A stretch of 64,000 nucleotides of DNA. It comes from Usitatibacter sp035624355. GTDB taxonomy: Bacteria; Pseudomonadota; Gammaproteobacteria; Burkholderiales; Usitatibacteraceae. Both the position numbers and the translations under genes were made by a program. This document shows, piece after piece, positions 51,364 through 60,112 of the stretch (positions are counted from its first letter, which is position 1; every line of letters begins with the position of its first letter). The DNA is taken from NCBI GenBank assembly GCA_035624355.1, contig DASPRQ010000085.1, positions 1 through 64,000 of the forward strand. Reading direction: 5' to 3'. The notes beneath the pieces are model-generated. The model did no database searches. It had not been told where the DNA came from and saw only the letters and a list, made by a program, of their open reading frames with translations.

Positions 51364-52745
51364 TCCGGAAGTACATCGACAGGCTCCTCGGGCGGCGCAA
51401 CGCCGTCGCCCACAAGGACGCGCGCCCCGTCATCCACGGCTCCGACCAGCACGGCATCCGGCGGGAGGACATCAGCCGCTGCGCGCGGCGCACGTGCGAG
51501 GAGCTGCAGCGCGCCGGCCACGCGGCCTTCGTGGTGGGCGGGGCGGTGCGGGACCTCCTCCTCGGCCGCCGGCCCAAGGATTTCGACGTCGCCACGAGCG
51601 CGACCCCCGAGGAGGTGCGCTCCGTCTTCCGGCGCTCGCGCATCATCGGGCGGCGCTTCCAGATCGTGCACGTGCTGTGCGGGCCGGAGACGGTGGAGGT
51701 CTCGACCTTCCGCGCCCACTTCGCGCGCGAGCCCGAGGCCGAGCACACCGACGAGCACGGGCGCATGCTTTCCGACAACGTCTTCGGCACCCAGGCCGAG
51801 GACGCCATGCGCCGCGACTTCACCGTGAACGCGCTGTTCTACGATCCCGTGAAGGAGGAGGTCTGGGACTACGTGCGCGGCATGAAGGACCTCCGGGCGC
51901 GCAGGCTCGTGATGATCGGCGACGCGGCGACCCGCTACCGCGAGGACCCGGTGCGCATGCTGCGGGCGGCACGCCTCGCGGCGAAGCTGGGCCTCGAGAT
52001 CGATCCGGCCACGCGCGCGCCGATCCGCGAGCTGCGCCACCTGCTGGAGAACGTGCCGCAGGCGCGCCTTTTCGAGGAGATCCTGAAGCTCCTGCTCTCG
52101 GGCAACGCCGTGGAATGCGTGCGTGTGCTGCGGGAGCTCGAGCTGCACCACGGCCTGCTGCCGCTGCTCGACACCGCGCTCGACGATCCCGAGGCCGGGC
52201 CTTTCGCGCTCGCGGCGCTGCGCGCGACCGACGAGCGCCTCGCGGCCGACAAGCCGGTCTCGCCCGCCTTCCTCCTCGCCGCGCTCCTGTGGGGCCGCGT
52301 GCAGAAGAACCTGCGCCGGCTCGAGTCCCAGGGTCAGCCGGCGGTCGCCGCCCTGCACTCGGCGATGCACGAGGCGCTCGAGGCCCAGCGCGATTCGCTC
52401 GCCATCCCGCGCCGGTTCGACGCGACGATGAAGGAGCTGTGGATCCTGCAGCCGCGCTTCGCGCAGCGCGGGGGGCAGCGGCCCTACCGGCTGCTCGAGC
52501 ATCCGCGCTTCCGGGCCGCGTACGACTTCTTCGCGCTGCGGGCGGCCTCCGCCAACGCACCGCAGGAAATCGCCCGCTGGTGGGAGCGCTTTCAGGACGC
52601 CGACCCCGACGAGCGCGAGCGCATGCTCGTCGCCGAGGAGGCGGGACCGAAGAAGAAGCGCCGGCGCCGGCGCGGCGGCCGCAGGAAGCCCGAGGCCGGG
52701 GCGAGCACGCTACTGCCCGATTCCCAGGGCGCGATCGAAGAGTGA
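51360..52745 (+). CDS. pcnB: Poly(A) polymerase I PcnB
   Basis: 461 residues from the GTG at 51360, which overlaps the HAD stop (GTGA). The class II nucleotidyltransferase head has FVVGGAVRDLLLGRRPKDFDV near 53 with the catalytic Asp-x-Asp, then RRDFTVNALFYD near 142 and EDPVRMLRAARLAAKLG near 182. The basic C-terminal tail (KKKRRRRRGGRRK) is typical and binds RNA. It adds 3' poly(A) tails that speed RNA decay. CCA-adding activity is less likely given the tail and the HGSDQHGIRRE leader peptide. Confidence 0.94.
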   Translation: MIRKYIDRLLGRRNAVAHKDARPVIHGSDQHGIRREDISRCARRTCEELQRAGHAAFVVGGAVRDLLLGRRPKDFDVATSATPEEVRSVFRRSRIIGRRFQIVHVLCGPETVEVSTFRAHFAREPEAEHTDEHGRMLSDNVFGTQAEDAMRRDFTVNALFYDPVKEEVWDYVRGMKDLRARRLVMIGDAATRYREDPVRMLRAARLAAKLGLEIDPATRAPIRELRHLLENVPQARLFEEILKLLLSGNAVECVRVLRELELHHGLLPLLDTALDDPEAGPFALAALRATDERLAADKPVSPAFLLAALLWGRVQKNLRRLESQGQPAVAALHSAMHEALEAQRDSLAIPRRFDATMKELWILQPRFAQRGGQRPYRLLEHPRFRAAYDFFALRAASANAPQEIARWWERFQDADPDERERMLVAEEAGPKKKRRRRRGGRRKPEAGASTLLPDSQGAIEE

Positions 52746-53227
52746 GCCCGACGGTCACCGCAGTGGTCGCGATCGGCTCCAACCTCGACGACCCCGAGGC
52801 GCACGTGCGCCGGGCCTTCGCCGACCTCGCGGCCCTCCCGGACACCTGGGTCACGGCCCGCTCGCCGTTGTATCGCACCGCGCCCGTGGGGCTCGCGGAG
52901 CAGCCGGAGTTCGTGAACGCCTGCGCGCGCCTGGAAACGCGCCTCGCGCCGCGCGCTCTGCTCGAGGCGCTCCTCGCGATCGAGCGCGCCCACGGCCGGG
53001 TGCGCACGGTGCCGAACGGGCCGCGCACGCTCGACCTCGACATCGTGCTCTACGGCGGGGCCAGCGTCGCGGAGCCCGGCCTCGCGGTGCCGCACCCCCG
53101 CGCGCACGAGCGCGCCTTCGTGCTCGCGCCCCTCGTCGACGTCTGGCCCGAGGCGCTGATTCCCGGCCGGGGCGCCGCGCGCGAGCTCCTCGCGAAGGCG
53201 GGGATGGAAGGGGTACGCCGCGCATGA
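52742..53227 (+). CDS. folK: 2-amino-4-hydroxy-6-hydroxymethyldihydropteridine pyrophosphokinase FolK
   Basis: 161 residues from the GTG at 52742, overlapping pcnB (GTGA). VVAIGSNLDDPEAHVRRAF at the start, SPLYRTAPVG near 41 and the signature RTLDLDIVLYG near 95 with the following VPHPRAHERAFVLAPL identify HPPK. It transfers pyrophosphate from ATP to the pterin in folate synthesis. The downstream kinase gene overlaps its stop. Confidence 0.95.
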   Translation: MSPTVTAVVAIGSNLDDPEAHVRRAFADLAALPDTWVTARSPLYRTAPVGLAEQPEFVNACARLETRLAPRALLEALLAIERAHGRVRTVPNGPRTLDLDIVLYGGASVAEPGLAVPHPRAHERAFVLAPLVDVWPEALIPGRGAARELLAKAGMEGVRRA

Positions 53228-53853
53228 AGCACCGCTACATCGTGGTCGAGGGACCGATCGGCGCGGGCAAGACGAGCCTCGCGGTGAAGCTCGCCGAGCG
53301 CCTCGACGCGGCCACGCTCCTCGAGGACCCGCACGCGAATCCCTTCCTGCCGCGGTTCTACCGCGACATGCGGCGCTACGCGCTGCAGACCCAGCTCTTC
53401 TTCCTCTTCCAGCGCGTGGGCCAGCTCGAAACCCTCGCGCAGCCCGACCTCTTCGGGCGGCCCACCGTGGCGGACTTCACGCTCGCCAAGGACCCGCTCT
53501 TCGCGCGCCTCACCCTCGACGACGCCGAGTACCAGCTCTACGACCGCATCCACGCGCACGTGAGGCCCCAGGCGCCGGTTCCCGACCTCGTGATCTACCT
53601 CCAGGCCTCCGTGAGCACGCTCGTCGCGCGCGTGAAAAGGCGCGGCGACCCGATGGAGGCGGGCATCGACGAGGAGTACCTGCGGCGCCTCTCGGAGGCG
53701 TACACGAGCTACTTCTACCGATACTCGGCGAGCCCGCTCCTCATCGTGAACAGCGAGCGGCTCAACTTCGTGGACGAGCCCGCGCACCTCGAGCTCCTCG
53801 TCGAGCGCATCGAGGCGATGCGCGGGGGCCGGGAGTTCTTCAACCGCGCCTGA
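53224..53853 (+). CDS. Deoxynucleoside (deoxyadenosine/deoxyguanosine-type) kinase
   Basis: 209 residues, ATGA overlap with folK. P-loop VEGPIGAGKTSLA near 8; the region VADFTLAKDPLFARLTL near 80 and the Asp-Arg motif YDRIHAHV near 104; lid arginines in VKRRGDPMEAGI near 138. The family salvages deoxynucleosides by phosphorylation. Its placement between folK and panB is conserved in betaproteobacteria. The nucleoside specificity cannot be fixed from sequence alone. Confidence 0.92.
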   Translation: MKHRYIVVEGPIGAGKTSLAVKLAERLDAATLLEDPHANPFLPRFYRDMRRYALQTQLFFLFQRVGQLETLAQPDLFGRPTVADFTLAKDPLFARLTLDDAEYQLYDRIHAHVRPQAPVPDLVIYLQASVSTLVARVKRRGDPMEAGIDEEYLRRLSEAYTSYFYRYSASPLLIVNSERLNFVDEPAHLELLVERIEAMRGGREFFNRA

Positions 53854-53947
53854 AGCCCCTTTGCTGCGACGCGCCAACCCGGGGCCGCCGGGCCGCGCCG
53901 GGGGGGTCTTGCGGCGGTGCACAATATTGCAAGAGAATGGCTGCCCG

Positions 53948-54760
53948 ATGAGCGCCCAGAACGAAGCGAAGAGGGTCACGATCCCGCAGTTGCAGGCGCG
54001 CGCCCGCGACGGGGAGAAGCTCGTCATGCTCACCTGCTACGACGCGAGCTTCGCTGCCATCAGCGAGGAGGCGGGCGTCGAGATGCTGCTGGTCGGCGAC
54101 TCGCTCGGCATGGTGATCCAGGGGCGCGACTCCACCCTCGCCGTCACGCTCGAGGAGGTGGAGTACCACGTGCGGTGCGTCGCCGCCGGGAGCCGCACCG
54201 CGCTCGTCATCGCGGACATGCCCTTCGGGAGCTTCCAGGAGTCGCCCGCGCGCGCGATGCGCAACTGCGCGCGGATGATGGCGGCCGGGGCGCAGATGGT
54301 GAAGCTCGAGGGCGGCGCGGCGATGGTGGAGACCACGCGCTTCCTGGTCGAGCGCGGCATCCCGGTGTGCGCGCACATCGGGCTCACGCCGCAGTCGGTG
54401 CACGTGCTGGGCGGCTACCGCGTGCAGGGGCGCAGCGAGGATTCCGCCGCGCGCCTCGTCGCCGACGCCCGGGCGCACGAGGAGGCCGGGGCCTCGCTCG
54501 TGCTGATGGAGGCGATTCCCGCCGCGGTCGCGGCGAGCGTCGCCAAGGCGCTCACGGTCCCGACGATCGGCATCGGGGCCGGCCCCGACGTCTCGGGCCA
54601 GGTGCTCGTGCTCTACGACATGCTCGACATCTACCCGGGCCGCAAGGCGCGGTTCGTGCGCAACTTTATGCAGGGCGCGCCGTCGGTCCGGGCGGCGATC
54701 GCGGCCTACGTGAAGGCCGTGAAGGACAAGTCGTTCCCCGCGCCGGAGCACTGCTTCTAG
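53948..54760 (+). CDS. panB: 3-methyl-2-oxobutanoate hydroxymethyltransferase PanB
   Basis: 270 residues. KLVMLTCYDASFAAISEEAG near 25, LLVGDSLGMVIQG near 47, VKLEGGAAM near 118 and the catalytic Glu region LMEAIPAAVA near 184 are characteristic, followed by TIGIGAGPDVSGQVLV. It makes ketopantoate from ketoisovalerate and methylene-tetrahydrofolate. A 94-base gap separates it from the deoxynucleoside kinase, containing GCACAATATTGC, a possible -10 area. panC follows after 6 bases. Confidence 0.97.
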   Translation: MSAQNEAKRVTIPQLQARARDGEKLVMLTCYDASFAAISEEAGVEMLLVGDSLGMVIQGRDSTLAVTLEEVEYHVRCVAAGSRTALVIADMPFGSFQESPARAMRNCARMMAAGAQMVKLEGGAAMVETTRFLVERGIPVCAHIGLTPQSVHVLGGYRVQGRSEDSAARLVADARAHEEAGASLVLMEAIPAAVAASVAKALTVPTIGIGAGPDVSGQVLVLYDMLDIYPGRKARFVRNFMQGAPSVRAAIAAYVKAVKDKSFPAPEHCF

Positions 54761-54766
54761 GTTCCC

Positions 54767-55600
54767 GTGGAGACGATCCACACCGTCGCGGGACTGCGCG
54801 AACGGCTGAAGGGCGAGCCTTCCGTCGCCTTCGTGCCGACCATGGGCAACCTGCACGCCGGGCACCTCGCGCTCGTCGAGGAGGCGCGGCGCCGCGGGCG
54901 CTGCGTGGTCGCCTCGATCTTCGTGAACCGACTGCAGTTCGAGCCGGGGGGCGACTTCGACCGCTACCCGCGCACGCTCGCGGCCGACCGCGCGAAGCTC
55001 GAGGCCGCCGGATGCGACGTGGCCTTCGCGCCCGACGAGCGCGAGATGTATCCCGAGCCCCAGGAGATCCTCCTCACGCCGCCGAAGTCGGCCGACCAGC
55101 TCTGCGGCGACTTCCGCCCCGGGCACTTCCAGGGCGTGGTGACGGTGGTGGCGAAGCTCTTCGACATCGTGCGCCCGCACGTCGCGGTGTTCGGCAAGAA
55201 GGACTACCAGCAGCTGCACGTGATCCGCGCGCTCGTGCGCCAGCTCAACTACGGCATCGAGATCGCGGGCGTGGAGACGGTGCGCGAGCCCGACGGCCTC
55301 GCGATGTCGTCGCGCAACGGCTACCTCTCGGCTGCGGAGCGCGCGGAGGCGGTGCGGCTGAGCCGGGCGCTCGCGGGCGTCAAGTCGGCCGTGGAAGGCG
55401 GCGCGCGGGACTTCGCCGCGCTCACCGCCGCCGCGCGCGACGACCTCGCCGCCCACGGGTGGCGCGTGGACTACGTCGAGATGCGCGATCGTGCCCGGCT
55501 CGCCACCCCCGTCCCCGGCGAGCGCGAGCTCGTGGCGCTGGGCGCGGCCTGGCTCGGCCAGACCCGCCTCATCGACAACCTCGAGATCACTTGCCCTTGA
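54767..55600 (+). CDS. panC: Pantothenate synthetase PanC
   Basis: 277 residues from a GTG. TMGNLHAGH near 25 is the HIGH-like motif, FGKKDYQQLHVIR near 143 and GLAMSSRNGYLS near 178 the KMSKS-like site. The FVNRLQF variant (Arg in place of Pro) is normal in betaproteobacteria. It joins pantoate and beta-alanine using ATP. Its 3' end overlaps the convergent crotonase gene by 14 bases. Confidence 0.97.
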   Translation: METIHTVAGLRERLKGEPSVAFVPTMGNLHAGHLALVEEARRRGRCVVASIFVNRLQFEPGGDFDRYPRTLAADRAKLEAAGCDVAFAPDEREMYPEPQEILLTPPKSADQLCGDFRPGHFQGVVTVVAKLFDIVRPHVAVFGKKDYQQLHVIRALVRQLNYGIEIAGVETVREPDGLAMSSRNGYLSAAERAEAVRLSRALAGVKSAVEGGARDFAALTAAARDDLAAHGWRVDYVEMRDRARLATPVPGERELVALGAAWLGQTRLIDNLEITCP

Positions 55601-56399
55601 AGACGGGCTTGCGCTTCTCCATGAACGCGCGCCGGCCCTCGGCGTAGTCCTCGCTCTCGAAGCAGTCGAGGATGAGGCGCCGGCAGAGCTCGTGGTCGAT
55701 GTCGGGCGGGCTCTTGAGCACCTCGTGGATGATGCGCTTGCCCGCCTTGATCGTGAGCGGGGCGCCGGTCGAGATCGAGGTCACGTACTCGTCGAGCAGC
55801 GCGGGAAGGTCCGCGGGCTCGCACACGCGGCTCACGAGCCCGATGCGCAGCGCCTCGGTGGCGTCGAGCCTGCGCGCGGTGAAGAAGAGGTCCTTCGCGG
55901 CACCGGGCCCCACGAGGTCGACCAGGTTCTTCATCGCCGAGAAGCGGTAGCCCAGGCCGAGCCGCGTCGCGGGCACGGCGAACACCGAGTCGGAGGAGGC
56001 GAGGCGGATGTCGCAGGCGATCGCGACGTTCACGCCGCCGCCGATGCAGTAGCCGCGGATGCAGGCGATGGTGGGCTTCGCGAACTCGTGGATCCCCTGG
56101 AGGGCCGCCTCCGCGACCTGCTCGTAGCCGCGCACCGCCTCCTTCGCGGCGCGCAGGTCCTCGAACTGCGAGATGTCGGCGCCGGAGACGAAGGCCTTCG
56201 CGCCCGCGCCCGAGAAGACCACGAGGCGCACCTCCTCGTCGCCGTCGGCGCGCGCGAGCAGCCCCGGGACCGCCTCCCACATGTCCTTCGAGAGCGCGTT
56301 GTGCTTCGCGGGATTGTCGAAGCGCACGTGCAGCGCCGCGCCCTCGCGCCACGCTTTCACGCGCTCCGTGGAGGTGCGCCACGCCGTCGCGTCGTCCAT
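55587..56399 (-). CDS. Enoyl-CoA hydratase/isomerase (crotonase) family protein
   Basis: 270 residues from the ATG at 56399, sharing one base with the CoA transferase stop. The crotonase fold has oxyanion-hole motifs AFVSGADISQFE near 68 and YCIGGGVNVAIACD near 118. The segment where hydratases carry their first catalytic Glu (usually Pro-Glu) reads PATRLGLGY, and the second Glu position appears as Asp in GAAKDLFF, so simple hydratase activity is uncertain. It may be an isomerase, hydrolase or decarboxylase of an acyl-CoA. It is coupled to the CaiB-type CoA transferase gene. Confidence 0.85.
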   Translation of the reverse strand: MDDATAWRTSTERVKAWREGAALHVRFDNPAKHNALSKDMWEAVPGLLARADGDEEVRLVVFSGAGAKAFVSGADISQFEDLRAAKEAVRGYEQVAEAALQGIHEFAKPTIACIRGYCIGGGVNVAIACDIRLASSDSVFAVPATRLGLGYRFSAMKNLVDLVGPGAAKDLFFTARRLDATEALRIGLVSRVCEPADLPALLDEYVTSISTGAPLTIKAGKRIIHEVLKSPPDIDHELCRRLILDCFESEDYAEGRRAFMEKRKPVFKGK

Positions 56400-57589
56400 C
56401 ACCAGACTCCGTTCGCCTTCATTCGCGCGAGGTCCGCGGGAGCGTAGCCGATCTCCGCGAGGACCTCCTCGGTGTGCTCGCCGCGCCGGGGGGTGGCGCG
56501 GGCGAGCGTGGAGGGCGTGCGCTCGAGCGTCACGGGCTGTCCCACGAGCCGCTGCTCGCCCAGGTGCTTGGAAACGACCGTCTTCACGATCCCGAGGTGG
56601 CGGACCTGCGGCTCCTCGAAGACCTCCCTCACGTCGTTGATCCGCCCGCAAGCGACCCCCTCCCGGTTGAGCGCCTCGATCCAGCGCTCGCTCGTCGCGC
56701 CGGCGAGCTTCTTCTCGATCTCGGCGTTGAGCCACTCGCGGTTCGCCGAGCGGGCGGCCTTGCTCCTCGAGCGCTCGTCGTCGATCCACTCGGGCGCGCC
56801 GAGGGCGCGGCAGAAGCGCTCCCAGATCTTCCCGCCGAAGACCGCGAGGTTGATGTGGCCGTCCTTCGTGCGATAGACGCCGGTGGGGATGCTGGTCGGG
56901 TGGAAGTTGCCCGCCTGGCCCGGCACCTCGCCGTCGATCGTCCAGCGCGCGGTCTGGAAATCCATCATGTAGATCATCGCTTCGAGGAGCGAGGTGTGCA
57001 GCCACTGCCCGCGCCCCGATCTCTCGCGCTCGAGAAGCGCCACCGTCACGCCGTAAGCGGCGAAGATGCCGGCGCACAGGTCCGCGATCGGCAGCCCCAC
57101 GCGCACCGGCCCCTGGCCCGGCAGGCCCGTCACCGACATGAGCCCCCCCATGCCCTGCGCGATCTGGTCGAAGCCGGGGCGGCTCGCGAAGGGGCCGGTC
57201 TGCCCGAACCCCGAGATGCTGGCGTAGACAAGCCGCGGGTTCGCCTTCGAGAGCGTCTCGTAGTCGATCCCGAGGCGGTGCTTCACGTCGGGGCGGAAGT
57301 TCTCGAGCAGCACGTCGGATGCGGCGACGAGGCGCGAGAGCACCGCGAGTCCCTCGGGCTCCTTGAGGTTCAGCGTGATCGAGCGCTTGTTCCTGTGCGT
57401 GTACTGGTAGTCGGAGCCGTCCTGGCCGCCGAGCGTGTCGTCGCCGCGCATGCTCTCGGGCATCTGCACCTGGATCACGTCGGCGCCCCAGTCGGCGAGC
57501 TGGCGCGCGGCGGTGGGGCCGGCGCGCACCTGCGTCATGTCGATCACGCGGAAGCGGGCGAGGGCCTGGGAGGCGGGAAGGTGGGGCAT
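56399..57589 (-). CDS. CaiB/BaiF-family (class III) CoA transferase
   Basis: 396 residues. FRVIDMTQVRAGPTAARQLADW near 12 is the family start; LKEPEGLAVLSRLVAASDVLLENFRPDV near 75 and the catalytic Asp in GLPIADLCAGIFAAYGV near 165 follow. It moves CoA between carboxylic acids; the acid is unknown. The downstream crotonase overlaps its stop, suggesting a short acyl-CoA degradation route. GATAAT at 57605-57600 lies just 10 bases before the ATG and no Shine-Dalgarno is visible, so the mRNA may be leaderless. Confidence 0.92.
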   Translation of the reverse strand: MPHLPASQALARFRVIDMTQVRAGPTAARQLADWGADVIQVQMPESMRGDDTLGGQDGSDYQYTHRNKRSITLNLKEPEGLAVLSRLVAASDVLLENFRPDVKHRLGIDYETLSKANPRLVYASISGFGQTGPFASRPGFDQIAQGMGGLMSVTGLPGQGPVRVGLPIADLCAGIFAAYGVTVALLERERSGRGQWLHTSLLEAMIYMMDFQTARWTIDGEVPGQAGNFHPTSIPTGVYRTKDGHINLAVFGGKIWERFCRALGAPEWIDDERSRSKAARSANREWLNAEIEKKLAGATSERWIEALNREGVACGRINDVREVFEEPQVRHLGIVKTVVSKHLGEQRLVGQPVTLERTPSTLARATPRRGEHTEEVLAEIGYAPADLARMKANGVW

Positions 57590-57695
57590 GGCGGCGCCTA
57601 TTATCGCTCGGCCCGCGCGGCGCGAAGGCCCGTCGTCCCAGGGTTCAGCGAAACGACAGTTGGGCGAAAGGTCGGGATTCTAGTGTATCGGTCCC

Positions 57696-58103
57696 ATGAG
57701 CGATGCCCTTCTCGGCGCGATCCTCTTCGGCGGCGTGGTCGTCGGCGTCTGGCTGTCCTACCGCTTCTTCATGCGCGGGAACACCGACGCCGAACGCGTG
57801 GCCTCGCGCCTTCCGGGCGACTTCAAGCCCGAGTGGTCCTGGCGGCGCGGCGACACGTACGTGGGCTACGAGCCGGCGAGCGGGCGCCTCGCGCTCGTGG
57901 ACTATCCCCACGGCACGGTCGTGCAGGCGCGCGAGGTCCAGTCGGTCGAGCCGTCGGACGAAAGCACCCTGGGCATCGTCCACCGCTGGGTGGTGGTCAC
58001 CGTGCCCGGCAGCGCGACGCGCTACCGCGTGTGGTTCGGGCTGAGCCCGGGCAAGCGCGATTCCGCGCTCGCGCGGCTGAAGGAGATCGTGGCCGCCCGC
58101 TGA
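57696..58103 (+). CDS. Membrane-anchored protein of unknown function
   Basis: 135 residues. One N-terminal membrane helix (ALLGAILFGGVVVGVWLSYRFF near 4-25) is followed by a soluble, beta-rich part of about 105 residues (FKPEWSWRRGDTYVGYEP, LALVDYPHGTVVQAREVQSV, RWVVVTVPGSATRYRVWFG) that resembles a small PH-like or YjfI-type barrel, though I cannot assign it. Probably anchored with the domain in the cytosol. Divergent from the CoA transferase and convergent with the 629-residue gene. Confidence 0.75.
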   Translation: MSDALLGAILFGGVVVGVWLSYRFFMRGNTDAERVASRLPGDFKPEWSWRRGDTYVGYEPASGRLALVDYPHGTVVQAREVQSVEPSDESTLGIVHRWVVVTVPGSATRYRVWFGLSPGKRDSALARLKEIVAAR

Positions 58104-58160
58104 AACCCGCGCGCCGCGGTCCCTGCGCTCCCTGGAGCCCGGCGATCGCCGCGGCCGCGC

Positions 58161-60050
58161 TCAGTCGGGCGCGGGAAGCGTGTTGAAGTCGTGGATCGAC
58201 GAGTGCCCCGGATTGCCCTGGGGCCTGGGCACGCCCATCGGGATGAAGAACGTCGCCGCGTGGGCGCCGTACAGGCCCGCCGGATAGGTAAACGGACCCA
58301 GCACCACGTAGGCCTTGTAGATCGAGGGCTTCTGCGGCCGGGGGATTCCCTGGCCCGCGACGGGCGGCACATCCGCCGCCGGCCTGCTTCTTGCGACCGC
58401 CTCCACCCACGCGTCGGCATCGGCCGCGGTCGCCCTCCGGATAAGCCCCTTGCGAACAGCCTCTTCCAGGCCGAGCTCGCCTGCCAGCGGAGCCGACGGG
58501 TCGCGGAACGATTCGGGGGAAGCCGCGTGCGAGGCGACCAGCTTCGTCCCCTCGGGAATCGGGCCTCCCACGATGGCTGCACCGTTCGTCACGGGGTAGA
58601 CCGTGTCCACCGGGCGGCCGAACACGCGCTTGGACACGGGGTTCAGCGGACGCAGATTGCCGGTGTCGACATAGAAGTAGCCGCACGGCCCCTTGTTGTC
58701 GTAGGTGCTGATCAGGACCGGAGTCCGCTCGTCGAGGCCGGCGACCGCCTGGCGGTGATAACCGCCGACCAGCGCGGCCACGATCTTCGTCCCGGGCGTC
58801 CAGGCGATGCTCCAGATCGTGGGCTCGTACGCGCCCAGGATCAGGACCACGGGCTTGTCCGGGTAGCTCACGGACACGTCGATCCGGGTCGCCTCGTGGC
58901 CGCTCTGGTCGATCTGGAATCCCGCCGTGCGGCCCGAGTACGCCCCCGTCGCGAACACCGCAACGTCCGCCGGGAGCTTCAGGCCCGGGATGGCGCAGAC
59001 GGGTTTCGGCACGTCGGGGGATTTCGCCTCCGCCAGGGCCGCGTACTGGCGAAGGTCGGCCGTCGACGGCGCGGGCCGCACCGCGTTCGTATCCCCCGTG
59101 CAGACATCCTTCCAGAAAGCGTCGCGCTGGCCGATCCAGAGGTTCGTCACGCACGCGAGAGTGAGCTTCACCGGGCCCAGCTTGCGGTCGGCCGTCACAG
59201 TGACGTCCGCGTCCACCTCGGCGTACAGGGCCTTTCCCGTTTGCGGCTGGACGGAGATCGTGAGCCGGCTCGGCAGCCCGGAAGGGCCGCTGCGGTAAGC
59301 CCCGGTGCTCGCCGACTTCACGGGGCCGCCCGCCCGCTCGAGGACGAGCGGGTGCACCATCACGAGCTTCTCCGCCTCGGCCTTGATCCGCCTCGAAGCG
59401 GCTTCGGCGTCGACCGCGTCGAGCGTTCCCGGCCCGCAGCGCTGGGCCCACGCCTCGCCCTCGAGGCGATCAAGCGCTTGCACGGTCTCGCGCGCCTGCG
59501 CGACGCGCGCCGGGTCTTTCGCGAGCTCGTCCGGCAGCGCCCGCAGGCCGGCCTCGAGCTGGGCGAGCTTCCCGGCGGCTTCGCCCGACTTCGCGTCTTC
59601 ACGCTCGCGGAAACGGTCCGGCGTCGCGCGGTCCCAATCGATGACGCGCCGGACCACGCGGCGCGCCATGTCCGGATCGGCCTGGAGCACCGGCATGATG
59701 CCGGCCCCGATCGTCATGTCCATGACGGCGAGGAGTTGCGGCCGGTCGCCCTTCTCGAAGAGCATCTGGCGGCCCGTGCGAAGACGCGCCGCGAGATACC
59801 AGAACGCCGCTTCCTCCTTGCGTCCGAGGGAGAGCTCTCCCGACGCCGCGTAGAACAGCATGAGAGGCTCGCGCATCGTGCCCGGGTCGCGAACCAGCTC
59901 GTCGATCGCCGAACGGACCACGGTCTTGTCGCACGAGGCGAGGCGCGCCTGCATCGAGGCGTCGCCGGCGTGCATGGCTTCGGCGAGCGCGGCGCCCGAG
60001 ATTCCCAGTCCCAGGAGGAACGCTGCCCATCGGGCGGAAGGATGCGTCAC
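58161..60050 (-). CDS. Large exported protein of unknown function, two unassigned domains
   Basis: 629 residues from the GTG at 60050 with AAAGGAGACC upstream; the longer frame into the next gene is rejected. A signal peptide (RWAAFLLGLGISGAALA) is followed by a helical N-terminal region (about 35-215) with Cys39 and repeated ARR/RAR segments, and then a beta-rich region (about 230-560) with LVLERAGGPVKS, GAYSGRTAGFQIDQSGHE, VVLILGAYEPTIWSIAWTPG and ALVGGYHRQAV. The end (GLYGAHAATFFIPMGVPRP) is hydrophobic. I recognise the AYEP..W / GYH block as recurring in bacterial proteins of unknown function but know no role. Periplasmic or surface location is likely. Confidence 0.75.
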   Translation of the reverse strand: MTHPSARWAAFLLGLGISGAALAEAMHAGDASMQARLASCDKTVVRSAIDELVRDPGTMREPLMLFYAASGELSLGRKEEAAFWYLAARLRTGRQMLFEKGDRPQLLAVMDMTIGAGIMPVLQADPDMARRVVRRVIDWDRATPDRFREREDAKSGEAAGKLAQLEAGLRALPDELAKDPARVAQARETVQALDRLEGEAWAQRCGPGTLDAVDAEAASRRIKAEAEKLVMVHPLVLERAGGPVKSASTGAYRSGPSGLPSRLTISVQPQTGKALYAEVDADVTVTADRKLGPVKLTLACVTNLWIGQRDAFWKDVCTGDTNAVRPAPSTADLRQYAALAEAKSPDVPKPVCAIPGLKLPADVAVFATGAYSGRTAGFQIDQSGHEATRIDVSVSYPDKPVVLILGAYEPTIWSIAWTPGTKIVAALVGGYHRQAVAGLDERTPVLISTYDNKGPCGYFYVDTGNLRPLNPVSKRVFGRPVDTVYPVTNGAAIVGGPIPEGTKLVASHAASPESFRDPSAPLAGELGLEEAVRKGLIRRATAADADAWVEAVARSRPAADVPPVAGQGIPRPQKPSIYKAYVVLGPFTYPAGLYGAHAATFFIPMGVPRPQGNPGHSSIHDFNTLPAPD

Positions 60051-60112
60051 GGTGGTCTCCTTTCGGTTGGAGGCGTACGAGGGGTCGAGGCGGGGTGCGT
60101 TCCCCTGCGCGC

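Noticed and set aside
54935..54955. PanC active-site variant FVNRLQF instead of FVNPxQF
   Set aside because: This form is usual in betaproteobacterial PanC, so it is not an anomaly.
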